Shown: positions 1 to 7,096, counted from the stretch's first letter. The stretch: 15,633 bases of DNA from Burkholderiales bacterium (GCA_025352345.1 JANXTP010000179.1:1-15633), one strand, 5' to 3'. Made by a program: numbers and translations. Notes: a model not told the origin generated them from the sequence alone.

Positions 1-125
1 CCACCGAACAACTTGCTCAGCACCGTCGTGATCGCCGCCGTCAGCGTCGTCTTGCCGTGGTCCACGTGCCCAATGGTCCCCACGTTCACGTGCGGCTTCG
101 TACGCTCAAATTTGCCTTTTGCCAT
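1..125 (-). CDS. tuf: Elongation factor Tu, N-terminal fragment (gene runs off the left edge)
   Basis: EF-Tu is the GTPase that delivers aminoacyl-tRNA to the ribosome in the cytoplasm. The first 41 residues are present. They begin MAKGKFERTKPHVNVGTIGH and contain the complete G1/P-loop GHVDHGKT at residues 19-26, followed by TLTAAITTVLSK. The ATG at 123-125 is preceded by GGAG eight bases upstream, so the start is clear. The gene follows tRNA-Tyr, tRNA-Gly and tRNA-Thr on the same strand, the arrangement known from the E. coli tufB operon, so this is the tRNA-linked tuf copy. From family knowledge secE, nusG and ribosomal protein genes would be expected further left, outside the window. The last codon here is cut by the window edge. 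Confidence 0.98.
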   Translation of the reverse strand, partial: MAKGKFERTKPHVNVGTIGHVDHGKTTLTAAITTVLSKLFG

Positions 126-178
126 TTCAATTTCTCCGAATGCGAGACTGAAGACTCAAAACCAAAATTCAAAATTCT

Positions 179-253
<75 letters not shown>

Positions 254-305
254 CAAACACAACCTGTCTGCCGACTTCCAAACGAATGGAACCCGGCGCG
301 AACCC

Positions 306-379
306 TGGAGCGGGAGACGGGAATCGAACCCGCGTCATTAGCTTGGAAGGCTAGGGTTCTACCATTGAACTACTCCCGC
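306..379 (-). tRNA. tRNA-Gly (anticodon TCC)
   Basis: The minus strand gives a 74-nt tRNA. Acceptor arms GCGGGAG/CTCCCGC pair perfectly, the anticodon loop CTTCCAA holds anticodon TCC (reads GGA/GGG), the T arm has GGTTCGATTCC, and CCA is encoded at 306-308. It lies between tRNA-Tyr and tRNA-Thr with about 52-nt spacers on either side, the same order as tyrU-glyT-thrT in E. coli. Confidence 0.97.
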
Positions 380-431
380 CTGGACCTCAACAAGCCGAGG
401 CCCGAGAGGGTCGAATCTGTTCTTTTCGCCT

Positions 432-517
432 TGGTGGAGGAGGCTGGATTCGAACCAGCGTACTCGTTAGAGGGCAGATTTACAGTCTGCTGCCATTAAC
501 CACTCGGCCACCCCTCC
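432..517 (-). tRNA. tRNA-Tyr (anticodon GTA)
   Basis: This is an 86-nt tRNA with the long variable arm expected of bacterial tRNA-Tyr. The acceptor arm GGAGGGG pairs with CTCCTCC with one G-T pair. The anticodon stem CAGA/TCTG encloses the loop with GTA, the T arm carries GGTTCGAATCC, and CCA is encoded at 432-434. It is the first gene of the Tyr-Gly-Thr-tuf unit and sits directly below the candidate promoter at 532-537. Confidence 0.97.
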
Positions 518-531
518 GCGGCGAGCCGAGG

Positions 532-537
532 AGTATA
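532..537 (-). promoter_or_regulatory. Candidate -10 box of the tRNA-Tyr/Gly/Thr-tuf operon
   Basis: On the minus strand TATACT (5/6 match to TATAAT) lies 14 bases upstream of the mature tRNA-Tyr 5' end. It is followed by a GC-rich discriminator (CCTCGGC), which is typical of stringently controlled stable-RNA promoters. The best -35 candidate, TGAACA, lies at a long 19-bp spacing and overlaps the 3' end of the DUF1643-like gene, so the -35 is uncertain. Confidence 0.55.
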
Positions 538-559
538 TCGCGCTTTCAGGGCGCCATGT

Positions 560-1222
560 TCAGCGGTTCGAGGTCGCTATCCGCGCGTCGACCTGGGAAC
601 CTACATCCAGCAGCCATCTGGCTTGCAAATCGGCGCGTTGCGGCAACGGGTGCCTGTAATGAACCCCATCGTCAGTGAGCCCTAACTGCGAGCCGGTTTC
701 CAACGTCGGTAAGGCAAGCTTCACCAAAGGACCTAATTGTTTGGCCATGCCCCACGCCCTCAGCACTGGCGCGCGGCCCGAGCCCAAAGCCTGGCGAAGC
801 TCGTTGGCGCGCGATGGGCTGAAGATGCTGTGGCGGTCATCGACCAACCCGTCAAGCGCATCGAAGAGAACCGTGCTCTTGGGCGTGCGCAAGTCCGACA
901 AATTGATGACGCGAATGTGGCGGACTGGCCATCCGCGCAAACTTGCGCCCAGCGCGAGCTTCATCAACTGGTATTGCGTGCGATCAGGAACTGCAGGCGC
1001 CCAGCCCCTGGAATCGGGCGGCGCCAGCGGACGTGAGGCGCCTGGGTTCATCATCACGGCGATGAGGTCAGCATCAGCCTCGGCCACATCAGGCCAGGTC
1101 AGCGTCGGCTCAAATATCTCTAAGTGACTTCGCAGCGCCCAGCGTTGCCCACCAAGATCGGCCTCGTAGAAGCGCCCATGAACCGAGAACCGCGCGCGCA
1201 GCGCTTCGGCTGTCCAGTTCAC
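560..1222 (-). CDS. DUF1643-like protein, last gene of the trp operon
   Basis: A 220-residue protein of unknown function. It resembles the DUF1643 family. An N-terminal segment leads to a hydrophobic strand ending in the MMNPGAS motif (about 57-63; the family has M-NPS). Then comes DRTQYQLMKLA (80-90), the strand IRVINLSDLR (103-112), a third strand with AWG (156-158), and HPLPQR near the end (191-196). The start is GTG. It overlaps the trpC stop in a GTGA tetranucleotide and has no visible Shine-Dalgarno of its own, which suggests translational coupling to trpC. Hand counts of two 60-base lines gave about 62% GC, below most neighbours. The family assignment is by motif memory only; its biochemical role is unknown to me. 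Confidence 0.75.
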   Translation of the reverse strand: MNWTAEALRARFSVHGRFYEADLGGQRWALRSHLEIFEPTLTWPDVAEADADLIAVMMNPGASRPLAPPDSRGWAPAVPDRTQYQLMKLALGASLRGWPVRHIRVINLSDLRTPKSTVLFDALDGLVDDRHSIFSPSRANELRQALGSGRAPVLRAWGMAKQLGPLVKLALPTLETGSQLGLTDDGVHYRHPLPQRADLQARWLLDVGSQVDARIATSNR

Positions 1223-2010
1223 GCAAACAACGCGCCGAGGGCCACGCCTGGATCGGCCGCGCGCATGAAGGCTTCGCCGACGAGGAAGGCCGACACGCCG
1301 GCACCGCGCATGCGCTCGACATCGGCCCTGGCCAGCACGCCACTCTCAGTAACCAGCAGCCGATCCGCAGGCACGTTGTTCAGCAGGCCGAGCGTGGTGT
1401 CGAGCGTCACGTCGAAGGTGCGCAGATTTCGGTTGTTAATACCGACCAGCGGCGTCTTCAGCCGCAGCGCGCGGTCGAGCTCGAATCCGTCGTGCACCTC
1501 GACCAGCACCGCGAGACCCAGCGCGTGGGCTTGTGCTTCGAGGTCAACCATCTCGGCGTCATCGAGGCAAGCGGCGATCAGCAGGATGCAATCGGCCCCC
1601 ATCTCGCGCGCCTCGAACACCTGGTAGGCGTCGATCATGAAGTCCTTGCGCAACACCGGCAGCGCACAGGCGGCGCGCGCCTGTTCGAGGTAAGCCACCG
1701 CGCCCTGGAAAAACTGCACGTCGGTCAGGACGCTGAGGCAGGCGGCACCGCCGCGCGCATAGCTTTCGGCGATGTCGGCTGGCACAAAGTGTTCGCGCAG
1801 CAAGCCCTTGCTGGGGCTGGCCTTCTTGATCTCGGCAATCACCGCTGCCTGCCCGGCAGCGATCTTGGCGCGCATCGCACCGACGAAGTCGCGCACGCCG
1901 CCCAGCGATTCGGCATCACGCCGCAGCGAGGCCAGATCGCGCCGTTTGCGCGCCGCGCGAATCTCGTCGCGCTTGACCTCGACGATGCGATTCAGGATGT
2001 CGCTGCTCAT
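1219..2010 (-). CDS. trpC: Indole-3-glycerol phosphate synthase
   Basis: A cytoplasmic TIM-barrel enzyme that closes the indole ring of indole-3-glycerol phosphate from carboxyphenylaminodeoxyribulose phosphate in tryptophan synthesis. It has 263 residues, normal for a monofunctional TrpC (no fused TrpF). Visible motifs are EIKKASPSKG (60-69), LRKDF (120-124), LVEVH (169-173), GINNRNL (190-196) and TESG (221-224), which include the expected catalytic Glu and Lys residues. The ATG overlaps the trpD stop as ATGA, and its own TGA overlaps the GTG of the next gene. It is the third gene of the trpG-D-C block. Confidence 0.98.
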   Translation of the reverse strand: MSSDILNRIVEVKRDEIRAARKRRDLASLRRDAESLGGVRDFVGAMRAKIAAGQAAVIAEIKKASPSKGLLREHFVPADIAESYARGGAACLSVLTDVQFFQGAVAYLEQARAACALPVLRKDFMIDAYQVFEAREMGADCILLIAACLDDAEMVDLEAQAHALGLAVLVEVHDGFELDRALRLKTPLVGINNRNLRTFDVTLDTTLGLLNNVPADRLLVTESGVLARADVERMRGAGVSAFLVGEAFMRAADPGVALGALFA

Positions 2011-3062
2011 GGCGATCCGGCCGGAGCGGCTTGCGCTGCCAGCGCCTGCGTCGCACTGACGAACTGATGCAGCTTGTCGCGCGCGCGACCCGATGGCAAA
2101 GCCTCGCGGGCCAGCGCGATGCCGTCGGCCATCGTCGCCACGACATCGGCCGCATACAGCGCAACACCGGCGTTCAGCACCACGATGTCACGCGCCGCGC
2201 CGGGCTGGTCGTCGAGCACCGTCAGCAGCATGCGCTTCGAATCGTCCGGCGTTTCGACCCGCAGTGCGCGGTGGCTGGCCATCGGCAGGCCGAAGTCTTC
2301 CGGGTGGATCTCGTACTCGCGCACCTCGCCGTCCTTGATCTCGCAGACCAGAGTCGATGCGCCCAGCGTCACCTCGTCCATGCCGTCGCGGCCGTAGACC
2401 ACCACCGCGTGCTGCGCACCGAGGCGCTGCAGCGCACGCGCCTGGATACCGACCAGATCGGCATGGAACACGCCCATCAGGATGTTCGGTGCACCGGCCG
2501 GGTTGGTCAGCGGCCCCAGGATGTTGAAGATCGTGCGCACGCCAAGTTCACGGCGCACCGGCGCAACGTTTTTCATCGCCGGGTGATGGTTGGGCGCAAA
2601 CATGAAGCCGACACCGGTGTCGGCAATGCACTGCGCGATGGCCGTCGGCGGCAGCGACAGATGCACGCCCAGCGCTTCCAGCACGTCGGCGCTGCCCGAT
2701 TTGCTGGACACGCTGCGGTTGCCGTGCTTGCTGACCCGTGCGCCGGCCGCGGCCGCGACAAACATGCTGCAGGTGGAAATGTTGAAGGTGTGCGAGCCGT
2801 CGCCACCGGTGCCGACGATATCGACCAGATGCCGGCGGTCGGCCACGGCTACTGGCGTCGAGAACTCGCGCATCACCTGCGCGGCCGCGGTGATTTCGCC
2901 GATGGTTTCTTTCTTCACACGCAAGCCAATCAGCAGCGCCGCCAGCGTTGTCGGTGGCATCTCGCCGCTCATGATGCGGCGCATCAGCACCAGCATCTCG
3001 TCGTGAAAGATCTCGCGGTGATCGACCAACCGGGCCAGTGCGTCGGAGTCGCTGAAGCTCAT
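2007..3062 (-). CDS. trpD: Anthranilate phosphoribosyltransferase
   Basis: Transfers the phosphoribosyl group of PRPP to anthranilate, the second step of the tryptophan branch. It has 351 residues, the usual length. It carries the glycine-rich PRPP loop DIVGTGGDGSHTFNIST (81-97), the KHGNRSVSSKSGSADVLEALG region (112-132), ILGPLTNPA (181-189) and GRDGMDE (224-230). The last motif supplies the conserved Asp-Glu pair that coordinates magnesium in this family. It overlaps trpG upstream and trpC downstream with 4-base ATGA junctions, so the three enzymes should be made from one message. It is not fused to trpG. Confidence 0.98.
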   Translation of the reverse strand: MSFSDSDALARLVDHREIFHDEMLVLMRRIMSGEMPPTTLAALLIGLRVKKETIGEITAAAQVMREFSTPVAVADRRHLVDIVGTGGDGSHTFNISTCSMFVAAAAGARVSKHGNRSVSSKSGSADVLEALGVHLSLPPTAIAQCIADTGVGFMFAPNHHPAMKNVAPVRRELGVRTIFNILGPLTNPAGAPNILMGVFHADLVGIQARALQRLGAQHAVVVYGRDGMDEVTLGASTLVCEIKDGEVREYEIHPEDFGLPMASHRALRVETPDDSKRMLLTVLDDQPGAARDIVVLNAGVALYAADVVATMADGIALAREALPSGRARDKLHQFVSATQALAAQAAPAGSP

Positions 3063-3643
3063 GGGCGCAGCTCCAGAAAGTTCTTCAGCATCGCGTGGCC
3101 GTGCTCAGTGAGGATCGATTCGGGGTGGAACTGCACGCCTTCGAGTGGCGTGGCGGTGCCCGCGAGTTCGCGGTGGCGCACGCCCATGATCTCGCCGTCT
3201 TCCGAGGTGGCCGTGACCTGCAACACGGCCGGCAGCGTTTCGCGCTCGATCGCCAGCGAGTGGTAGCGGATCACGGTGAACTGTTTCGGCAGTGCGGTGT
3301 AGACGCCGTGCTCGTCGGTCGAGATCACGCTGGTCTTGCCGTGCATCTGCACTTGCGCGCGGATCACCTTGCCGCCAAGTGCCGCACCGATGCTCTGGTG
3401 GCCGAGGCACACACCGAGGATCGGCAGCTTGCCGGTGAAATGCTGGATCGCCGACACGCAAATGCCCGCCTCGGCTGGCGAACACGGTCCGGGGGACAGC
3501 ACCAGCCGGTCCGGCCGCAACTCGGCGATGTCTTCCAGCGACAGCTCGTCGTTGCGGAACACGCGCACGTCCTCACCCAACTCGGCGAAGTACTGCACCA
3601 GGTTGAAGGTGAAGCTGTCGTAGTTGTCGATCATCAGCAGCAT
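3059..3643 (-). CDS. trpG: Anthranilate synthase glutamine amidotransferase component
   Basis: A class I glutamine amidotransferase that supplies ammonia to TrpE for anthranilate formation. In some bacteria the same subunit also serves PabB for folate synthesis. It has 194 residues. The nucleophile Cys79 lies in GVCLGHQ, and the rest of the triad, His173 and Glu175, in FHPES. SPGPCSPAEAG (50-60) and IRYHSLA (125-131) are also family motifs. The start MLLMIDNYDSF matches the usual TrpG N-terminus. The only purine-rich run upstream is AAAAAGG, 11 bases from the ATG, inside a structured leader. trpE is not adjacent; upstream is a 223-bp gap and then a bicupin gene. Confidence 0.98.
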   Translation of the reverse strand: MLLMIDNYDSFTFNLVQYFAELGEDVRVFRNDELSLEDIAELRPDRLVLSPGPCSPAEAGICVSAIQHFTGKLPILGVCLGHQSIGAALGGKVIRAQVQMHGKTSVISTDEHGVYTALPKQFTVIRYHSLAIERETLPAVLQVTATSEDGEIMGVRHRELAGTATPLEGVQFHPESILTEHGHAMLKNFLELRP

Positions 3644-3866
3644 GTGCGCGCTAGCCTTTTTGCTTCATTGGATGCCAAGGCGCATCCTGATTCCGTGCCC
3701 GTTGGGATACCCGCTTGTCGCGGCGCTGGCGCTGCGTGCTGGGTGGGGACTGAGGCGCCCGCAGAGACGCCATAGGGTGGGTCAGGCTGAGGGCCTGCGC
3801 CAACGCCAACCGAAACGCGCTGCAGAGATGGATCGCTTCGCAAACATCCTGCAATTATGGCCGCGG
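3644..3866. other. Gap between the bicupin gene and trpG (structured trpG leader)
   Basis: This is 223 bp without a convincing gene. On the minus strand it would hold the trpG promoter and leader. A CATAAT hexamer (3854-3859) could be a -10 box but has no good -35. The part nearest trpG is rich in short inverted repeats (3654-3715). A possible 40-codon reading frame (ATG at 3771-3773, TAG at 3651-3653) ends just before trpG. It has one Trp codon and no ribosome binding site, so I do not call it a gene. Confidence 0.5.
3654..3687 (-). promoter_or_regulatory. Hairpin with possible pseudoknot in the trpG leader
   Basis: Reading the minus strand, GGATGC and GCATCC form a perfect 6-bp stem (3682-3687 with 3670-3675) with the 6-nt loop GCCTTG. 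The loop bases CCTT can pair with AAGG (3655-3658), the only Shine-Dalgarno-like run before trpG. The A-rich linker between them (AATGAAGCAAA) resembles a pseudoknot loop. If real, the structure could hide the trpG ribosome binding site. The complementarity is seen in the sequence; the regulatory function is inference. Confidence 0.35.
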
Positions 3867-5018
3867 TTATTCGTACAAATAGCCGACCGGCTGGCCCTCG
3901 GTCCGCAAGAGGCGAGTTTCCTGGCGGGTGATGATCTGAGCGGCCAGGCCGTCGATATCGTCACGTTGCGTCGGCGTCCATTGGCAAAGATTTTCGATGC
4001 CCTTCAGCAGGCCCAAGCGCAGCACTTGCGTGTCTTCGCCCAGGCCTGCGAGCTTGATCGCATGCTGGCTCGCGGTCACCACATCGCCGGCCGCCAGTTC
4101 AATCGTCTTGCCCACGCCATCCTTGAATTCAGCCATGCCGCGAATGACGCGATAGATGACCACCTCGCCTTTCGCGAAAGAGGCGGCGTCCACGGGGGCA
4201 GCGTTGCTCTTCGGCAGCAGCGCATGGCCGCGCGGGTCGGTGGCAATGATGTGACCGGTGACCAGATGCCCGCTCGGCACCTCGATGCCGATGTCCCGCA
4301 CGTAGACAGGCATTGCCGATTTGATGGCGCTGTCGGGCGAGCCCGCCGCCAGGAGCTTGTAAAGCGCATCGAGCGCCAGCGGATCCTGCAGCCAGAAGCC
4401 AGCATCGGCCGGGCGATCGTGCAGCGGGTGACTCCAGGCGACCCGCGGCGTTTCGGCTTCGATGATCTGATCGGGGCCGACGATCGTCGGGTTGGGGAAG
4501 CTCGTCGGGTCGGTGATGAAGGCCTCCAGAAACTTTCCCGAATAGCCCATCGAAATGGGTTCCGGCACCACCGACTGCGGCGCCTTCAGATTCTCTTCAG
4601 TCGACATGCCTGACCATGTGTAAAACAGCTGGCGATGCACGATGGCGCTTTGCAGCATCACCGCGCCAGGGCCGACGTGATGAAAGCGGCCGTCGTAATC
4701 GAAAGTGAACATACCCGAGGTGACCAGCACGAGCTGGAAACCGCCCGGAGGCAGGTGCAGATGGAAATCGGTCGGGCCCGTGTCTTGCCGATAAATCGGC
4801 AGGTTGGTCGACACCTCATGGAGCAGCAGAGCTTCGTGGTTGGCGTGAAAGCCTTCGTCGGCGCGGTTGTACAGCGCCTGCGGGCGGTAGGTGGCCTCGT
4901 ATTTCGCGTCCCGATAGCGATCAACCGCCACGAAACTCCGATGGTTCAGGCGGATCGGGTCGCCACTTGGGCGCGCCAGACCCACCCATCGTGACTCGAC
5001 CGCAGCATGCACATTCAT
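3867..5018 (-). CDS. Bicupin-like protein of unknown function
   Basis: A 383-residue soluble protein with two cupin-like barrels; I do not recognise a characterised family. In the N-terminal barrel, FHLHLPPGGFQLVLVTSG (85-102) looks like cupin motif 1: His86 and His88 are present, but Gln95 replaces the usual metal-binding Glu. GPGAVMLQSAIVH (116-128) looks like motif 2 with His128. The C-terminal barrel has VIRGMAEFKDG (291-301) and LAAGDVVTASQHAIKLAGL (308-326) with His319 but no clear HxH. The start chosen is the ATG with GGAG six bases upstream; an in-frame GTG 42 bases earlier lacks a site. It lies 107 bp downstream of hutD on the same strand, so co-transcription is possible. One 60-base line counted at 60% GC, lower than the FAD oxidoreductase gene. 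It could be a dioxygenase or isomerase. Confidence 0.7.
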   Translation of the reverse strand: MNVHAAVESRWVGLARPSGDPIRLNHRSFVAVDRYRDAKYEATYRPQALYNRADEGFHANHEALLLHEVSTNLPIYRQDTGPTDFHLHLPPGGFQLVLVTSGMFTFDYDGRFHHVGPGAVMLQSAIVHRQLFYTWSGMSTEENLKAPQSVVPEPISMGYSGKFLEAFITDPTSFPNPTIVGPDQIIEAETPRVAWSHPLHDRPADAGFWLQDPLALDALYKLLAAGSPDSAIKSAMPVYVRDIGIEVPSGHLVTGHIIATDPRGHALLPKSNAAPVDAASFAKGEVVIYRVIRGMAEFKDGVGKTIELAAGDVVTASQHAIKLAGLGEDTQVLRLGLLKGIENLCQWTPTQRDDIDGLAAQIITRQETRLLRTEGQPVGYLYE

Positions 5019-5093
5019 GGCGTTCTCCAAGCTATGAATGACACCTGATGCGAAATTCACGCCAGCATGGATCGCCGGAGCCCGAAGCCACCG

Positions 5094-5124
5094 GCGGGCA
5101 CCCGCGCGTGCGCTACAGGCCCGC
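5094..5124 (-). terminator. Possible weak hairpin after hutD
   Basis: GCGGGC (5094-5099) pairs with GCCCGC (5119-5124) around a 19-nt GC-rich loop, starting one base after the hutD stop. No T-run follows on the minus strand, so it is not a standard intrinsic terminator. It might attenuate transcription into the bicupin gene or mean nothing in such GC-rich DNA. Confidence 0.2.
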
Positions 5125-5125
5125 T

Positions 5126-5743
5126 TCAGTTCAGATCAATCGTGACGGCAGCCAGCCAGCCGGCGTTCGACAGGCGTTCGATGCGGCAAGGCGTGATCGA
5201 CCGCGTGGGCGCAGCATCACGCACGGCGCCGTGCCCGGCTGACAGCAGCAACGCGTCGTCAGGGCGGGGGGCGAGTTCAGGCCGCAGGTCAACCACACGC
5301 CAGTGGCCCTCGACCGCCAACACCGCCAGAGCATGGGCTGTGAAAGTGGTGCCCTCACGCACGGCTTGCAAGCGTGCGGTGGCAACCCCGCGCCACGTCA
5401 TCACGTTCAACAGCGACAAGGGCAGCCCACCTCGGCGGATCTTGGCCTGCCATGGGGCATCGCCGCGGTAGGCAGCGACATCACCCGGCCGGTGCATCAG
5501 CACAACTGGCTCGCCAATGGCCGTCAGCTCGATCTGACCGGCCCCAAGCAGCAGGCTGGCGCGATCAACACCGGGAAACGCCGAAAACGGTGCGCTTTGC
5601 TCGATCGTCGCCACGCTGATGCGCCAGTCCCAGCGCGGCTCGCCGTCCTTGCGGGCCTGCATCGCGATCGTTCGGGTGCGCCCGCCGCCATTGCGCCACG
5701 GCTCGTCGGGCAACGCATCGAGCGCAAAAACGCGCCACGCCAT
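5126..5743 (-). CDS. hutD: HutD/Ves family protein
   Basis: A 205-residue cupin-fold protein of the HutD/Ves family. The family is found in histidine-utilisation loci of pseudomonads, where a metabolic-sensor or accessory role has been proposed; no enzyme activity is firmly assigned. Family signatures are PWRNGGGRTRTI (15-26) and DWRISVATIEQSAPFSAFPGVDR (39-61). Next come LTAIGEP (73-79) and RPGDVAAYRGDAPW (85-98). The ATG overlaps the stop of the upstream FAD oxidoreductase gene by one base (TGATG), so the two are almost certainly co-translated. hutG lies nearby on the opposite strand, which supports a link to histidine or N-formylglutamate metabolism, but hutH, hutU and hutI are not in the window. 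Confidence 0.88.
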   Translation of the reverse strand: MAWRVFALDALPDEPWRNGGGRTRTIAMQARKDGEPRWDWRISVATIEQSAPFSAFPGVDRASLLLGAGQIELTAIGEPVVLMHRPGDVAAYRGDAPWQAKIRRGGLPLSLLNVMTWRGVATARLQAVREGTTFTAHALAVLAVEGHWRVVDLRPELAPRPDDALLLSAGHGAVRDAAPTRSITPCRIERLSNAGWLAAVTIDLN

Positions 5744-6927
5744 CAGGACACCGCGCCGACCCCGTACTGCCCGATCAATGGCCGCCCGGCGGCAAACCGC
5801 TCCAGTGCATAAGGCGCGAGCGAGATGTCAGGCGTCAGGCCCAGCGCCTCCTGCGCGAGCACACGGCCGACCGCGGGCGACAGCTTGAAGCCGTGGCCCG
5901 AGAAGCCGTAGCCGACCACCAGGCCGCTGAGTCCGGGCAGGCGGCCCAGCACCGGATTCCAGTCGGGCGTCACGTCGTAGACGCCAGTCCATGACGACGC
6001 GAGGCCGGCGGTCTCGAAACTCGGGAAGCGCTCGGCCGCCTGCGCCCCGACCGAGGCCACCGTGTCCAGCGACACATCTCCCTGCTCGTTGTCGGGGCCG
6101 GGCAGCACCTCGCCGGCGATGCCTTCGCTGACCAGCATCTGCGTGCCGCCGTAGCTGCGGCAGTACAGCATGCCTTCGGAGCCCAGGTCCTTGAACACTG
6201 GCATCGCGTAGGTGTAAGGCTCAGGGCCTTCGAGCGCGAGCACGGTGTGGCGCTCGGAGGTCAGCGGTGTCGCAATCCCGGTCCACTGCTCGATCTGCGT
6301 GGCCCAGATGTTCTGCGTGCTGATCACGGTGCCGGCGAGGAAGCGACCCTGGTCGGTGTCGACACCGATCACCTTCCCGTTCTCGACCAGCAACTGCTGC
6401 ACCTCAACGCCCTCGATGATCTTCACGCCGCCGCGCCGCGCACAGCGCGCAAAGCTGGTCGCAACCAGATAGGCGTCGGCGAAACCGGCTTCGGGCTCGA
6501 AGCCGATCAGTGCCGCGTCGCGCAGGTTGGCAATCGGCAGCAAGGCCTCGGCCTGCTGCCGGTCGAGCAGGCGCACCTCGATGCCCTGCTGGCGTTGGCC
6601 GTCCAGCGCGGCGGCCAACGGTTTGAGTTTCGGGCCGTCCGGTGCGGCGATCAGGTAGCCGCATTTCACCAGGCCGCTGGCGGCTTCTTCGTCGCCGAGG
6701 TAGTTCGCGAAATCGGTGAACACGGTCCACGAATCCTTGGCCATCGCGACGTTCTCGCGCACCGAGTAGTGGGTGCGCAGGATGCCCGAGGACTGCGAGG
6801 TGGTGCCGGCGCCGATCTGCGTGCGGTCGAGCACCAGCACGCTCTTGGTGCCCAGCCGCGCCAGGTGGTAGGCCACCGAGGTGCCGATGACACCGGCACC
6901 GATCACGATCACATCGTAGGTTTGCAT
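5743..6927 (-). CDS. FAD-dependent amine/amino-acid oxidoreductase (DAO superfamily, sarcosine-oxidase beta-like)
   Basis: A 394-residue flavoenzyme of the D-amino-acid-oxidase superfamily, expected to oxidise a secondary amine or amino acid; the substrate cannot be read from the sequence. The N-terminal Rossmann motif is DVIVIGAGVIGTSVAYHLA (5-23), with a conserved Asp/Arg pair (VLDR, 32-35) at the end of the second strand. GAGTTSQSSGILRTHYS (39-55) resembles the flavin-contact loop of SoxB-type enzymes. The C-terminal FAD segment is GYGFSGHGFKLSP (339-351). No signal peptide or membrane segment is visible. It is the first gene of a leftward unit with hutD (1-base overlap) and perhaps the bicupin gene, and is divergent from hutG across 169 bp. 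It is distinct from the DadA in this window. Confidence 0.87.
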   Translation of the reverse strand: MQTYDVIVIGAGVIGTSVAYHLARLGTKSVLVLDRTQIGAGTTSQSSGILRTHYSVRENVAMAKDSWTVFTDFANYLGDEEAASGLVKCGYLIAAPDGPKLKPLAAALDGQRQQGIEVRLLDRQQAEALLPIANLRDAALIGFEPEAGFADAYLVATSFARCARRGGVKIIEGVEVQQLLVENGKVIGVDTDQGRFLAGTVISTQNIWATQIEQWTGIATPLTSERHTVLALEGPEPYTYAMPVFKDLGSEGMLYCRSYGGTQMLVSEGIAGEVLPGPDNEQGDVSLDTVASVGAQAAERFPSFETAGLASSWTGVYDVTPDWNPVLGRLPGLSGLVVGYGFSGHGFKLSPAVGRVLAQEALGLTPDISLAPYALERFAAGRPLIGQYGVGAVS

Positions 6928-7096
6928 GCGTGCTTGCTTTCAGCGGGTTGTTTCGCAGGTTGCCACATCGCGCAGCTTACCGGCCCGAAGCCACAAGCCA
7001 GGGCGCGGTCTGGCTGCGCAGGCTTGACGGCACGCACAAACCGAACCAGTCTTCGGCTCTTACGCTTCCACGCAGCGCTGGCTGCACCTGGCCCGC
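6928..7096. promoter_or_regulatory. Divergent regulatory region between the FAD oxidoreductase gene and hutG
   Basis: 169 bp must contain the promoters of both divergent units. An inverted repeat AGCCAG (6996-7001)/CTGGCT (7010-7015) with an 8-bp spacer is a possible operator. A TTGACG hexamer at 7024-7029 on the plus strand could be a -35 for hutG, but no good -10 lies 16-18 bp beyond it. Neither gene has a strong Shine-Dalgarno. I see no match to a known hut operator. Confidence 0.4.

Noticed and set aside
2031..3266. A 411-codon plus-strand open frame antisense to trpD/trpG
   Set aside because: It is a shadow of conserved tryptophan genes and its product has no family features.
3654..3687. 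The trpG leader pseudoknot as a preQ1 riboswitch
   Set aside because: The A-rich tail is superficially similar, but the loop sequence does not fit what I know of the preQ1 consensus, and trpG is not a queuosine gene.
3651..3773. A 40-codon frame before trpG as a trp leader peptide for attenuation
   Set aside because: It contains only one Trp codon, has no ribosome binding site, and no terminator hairpin with a T-run follows it.
7024..7052. TTGACG as the -35 of a hutG promoter
   Set aside because: No recognisable -10 hexamer lies 16-18 bp downstream, so the match is probably chance.
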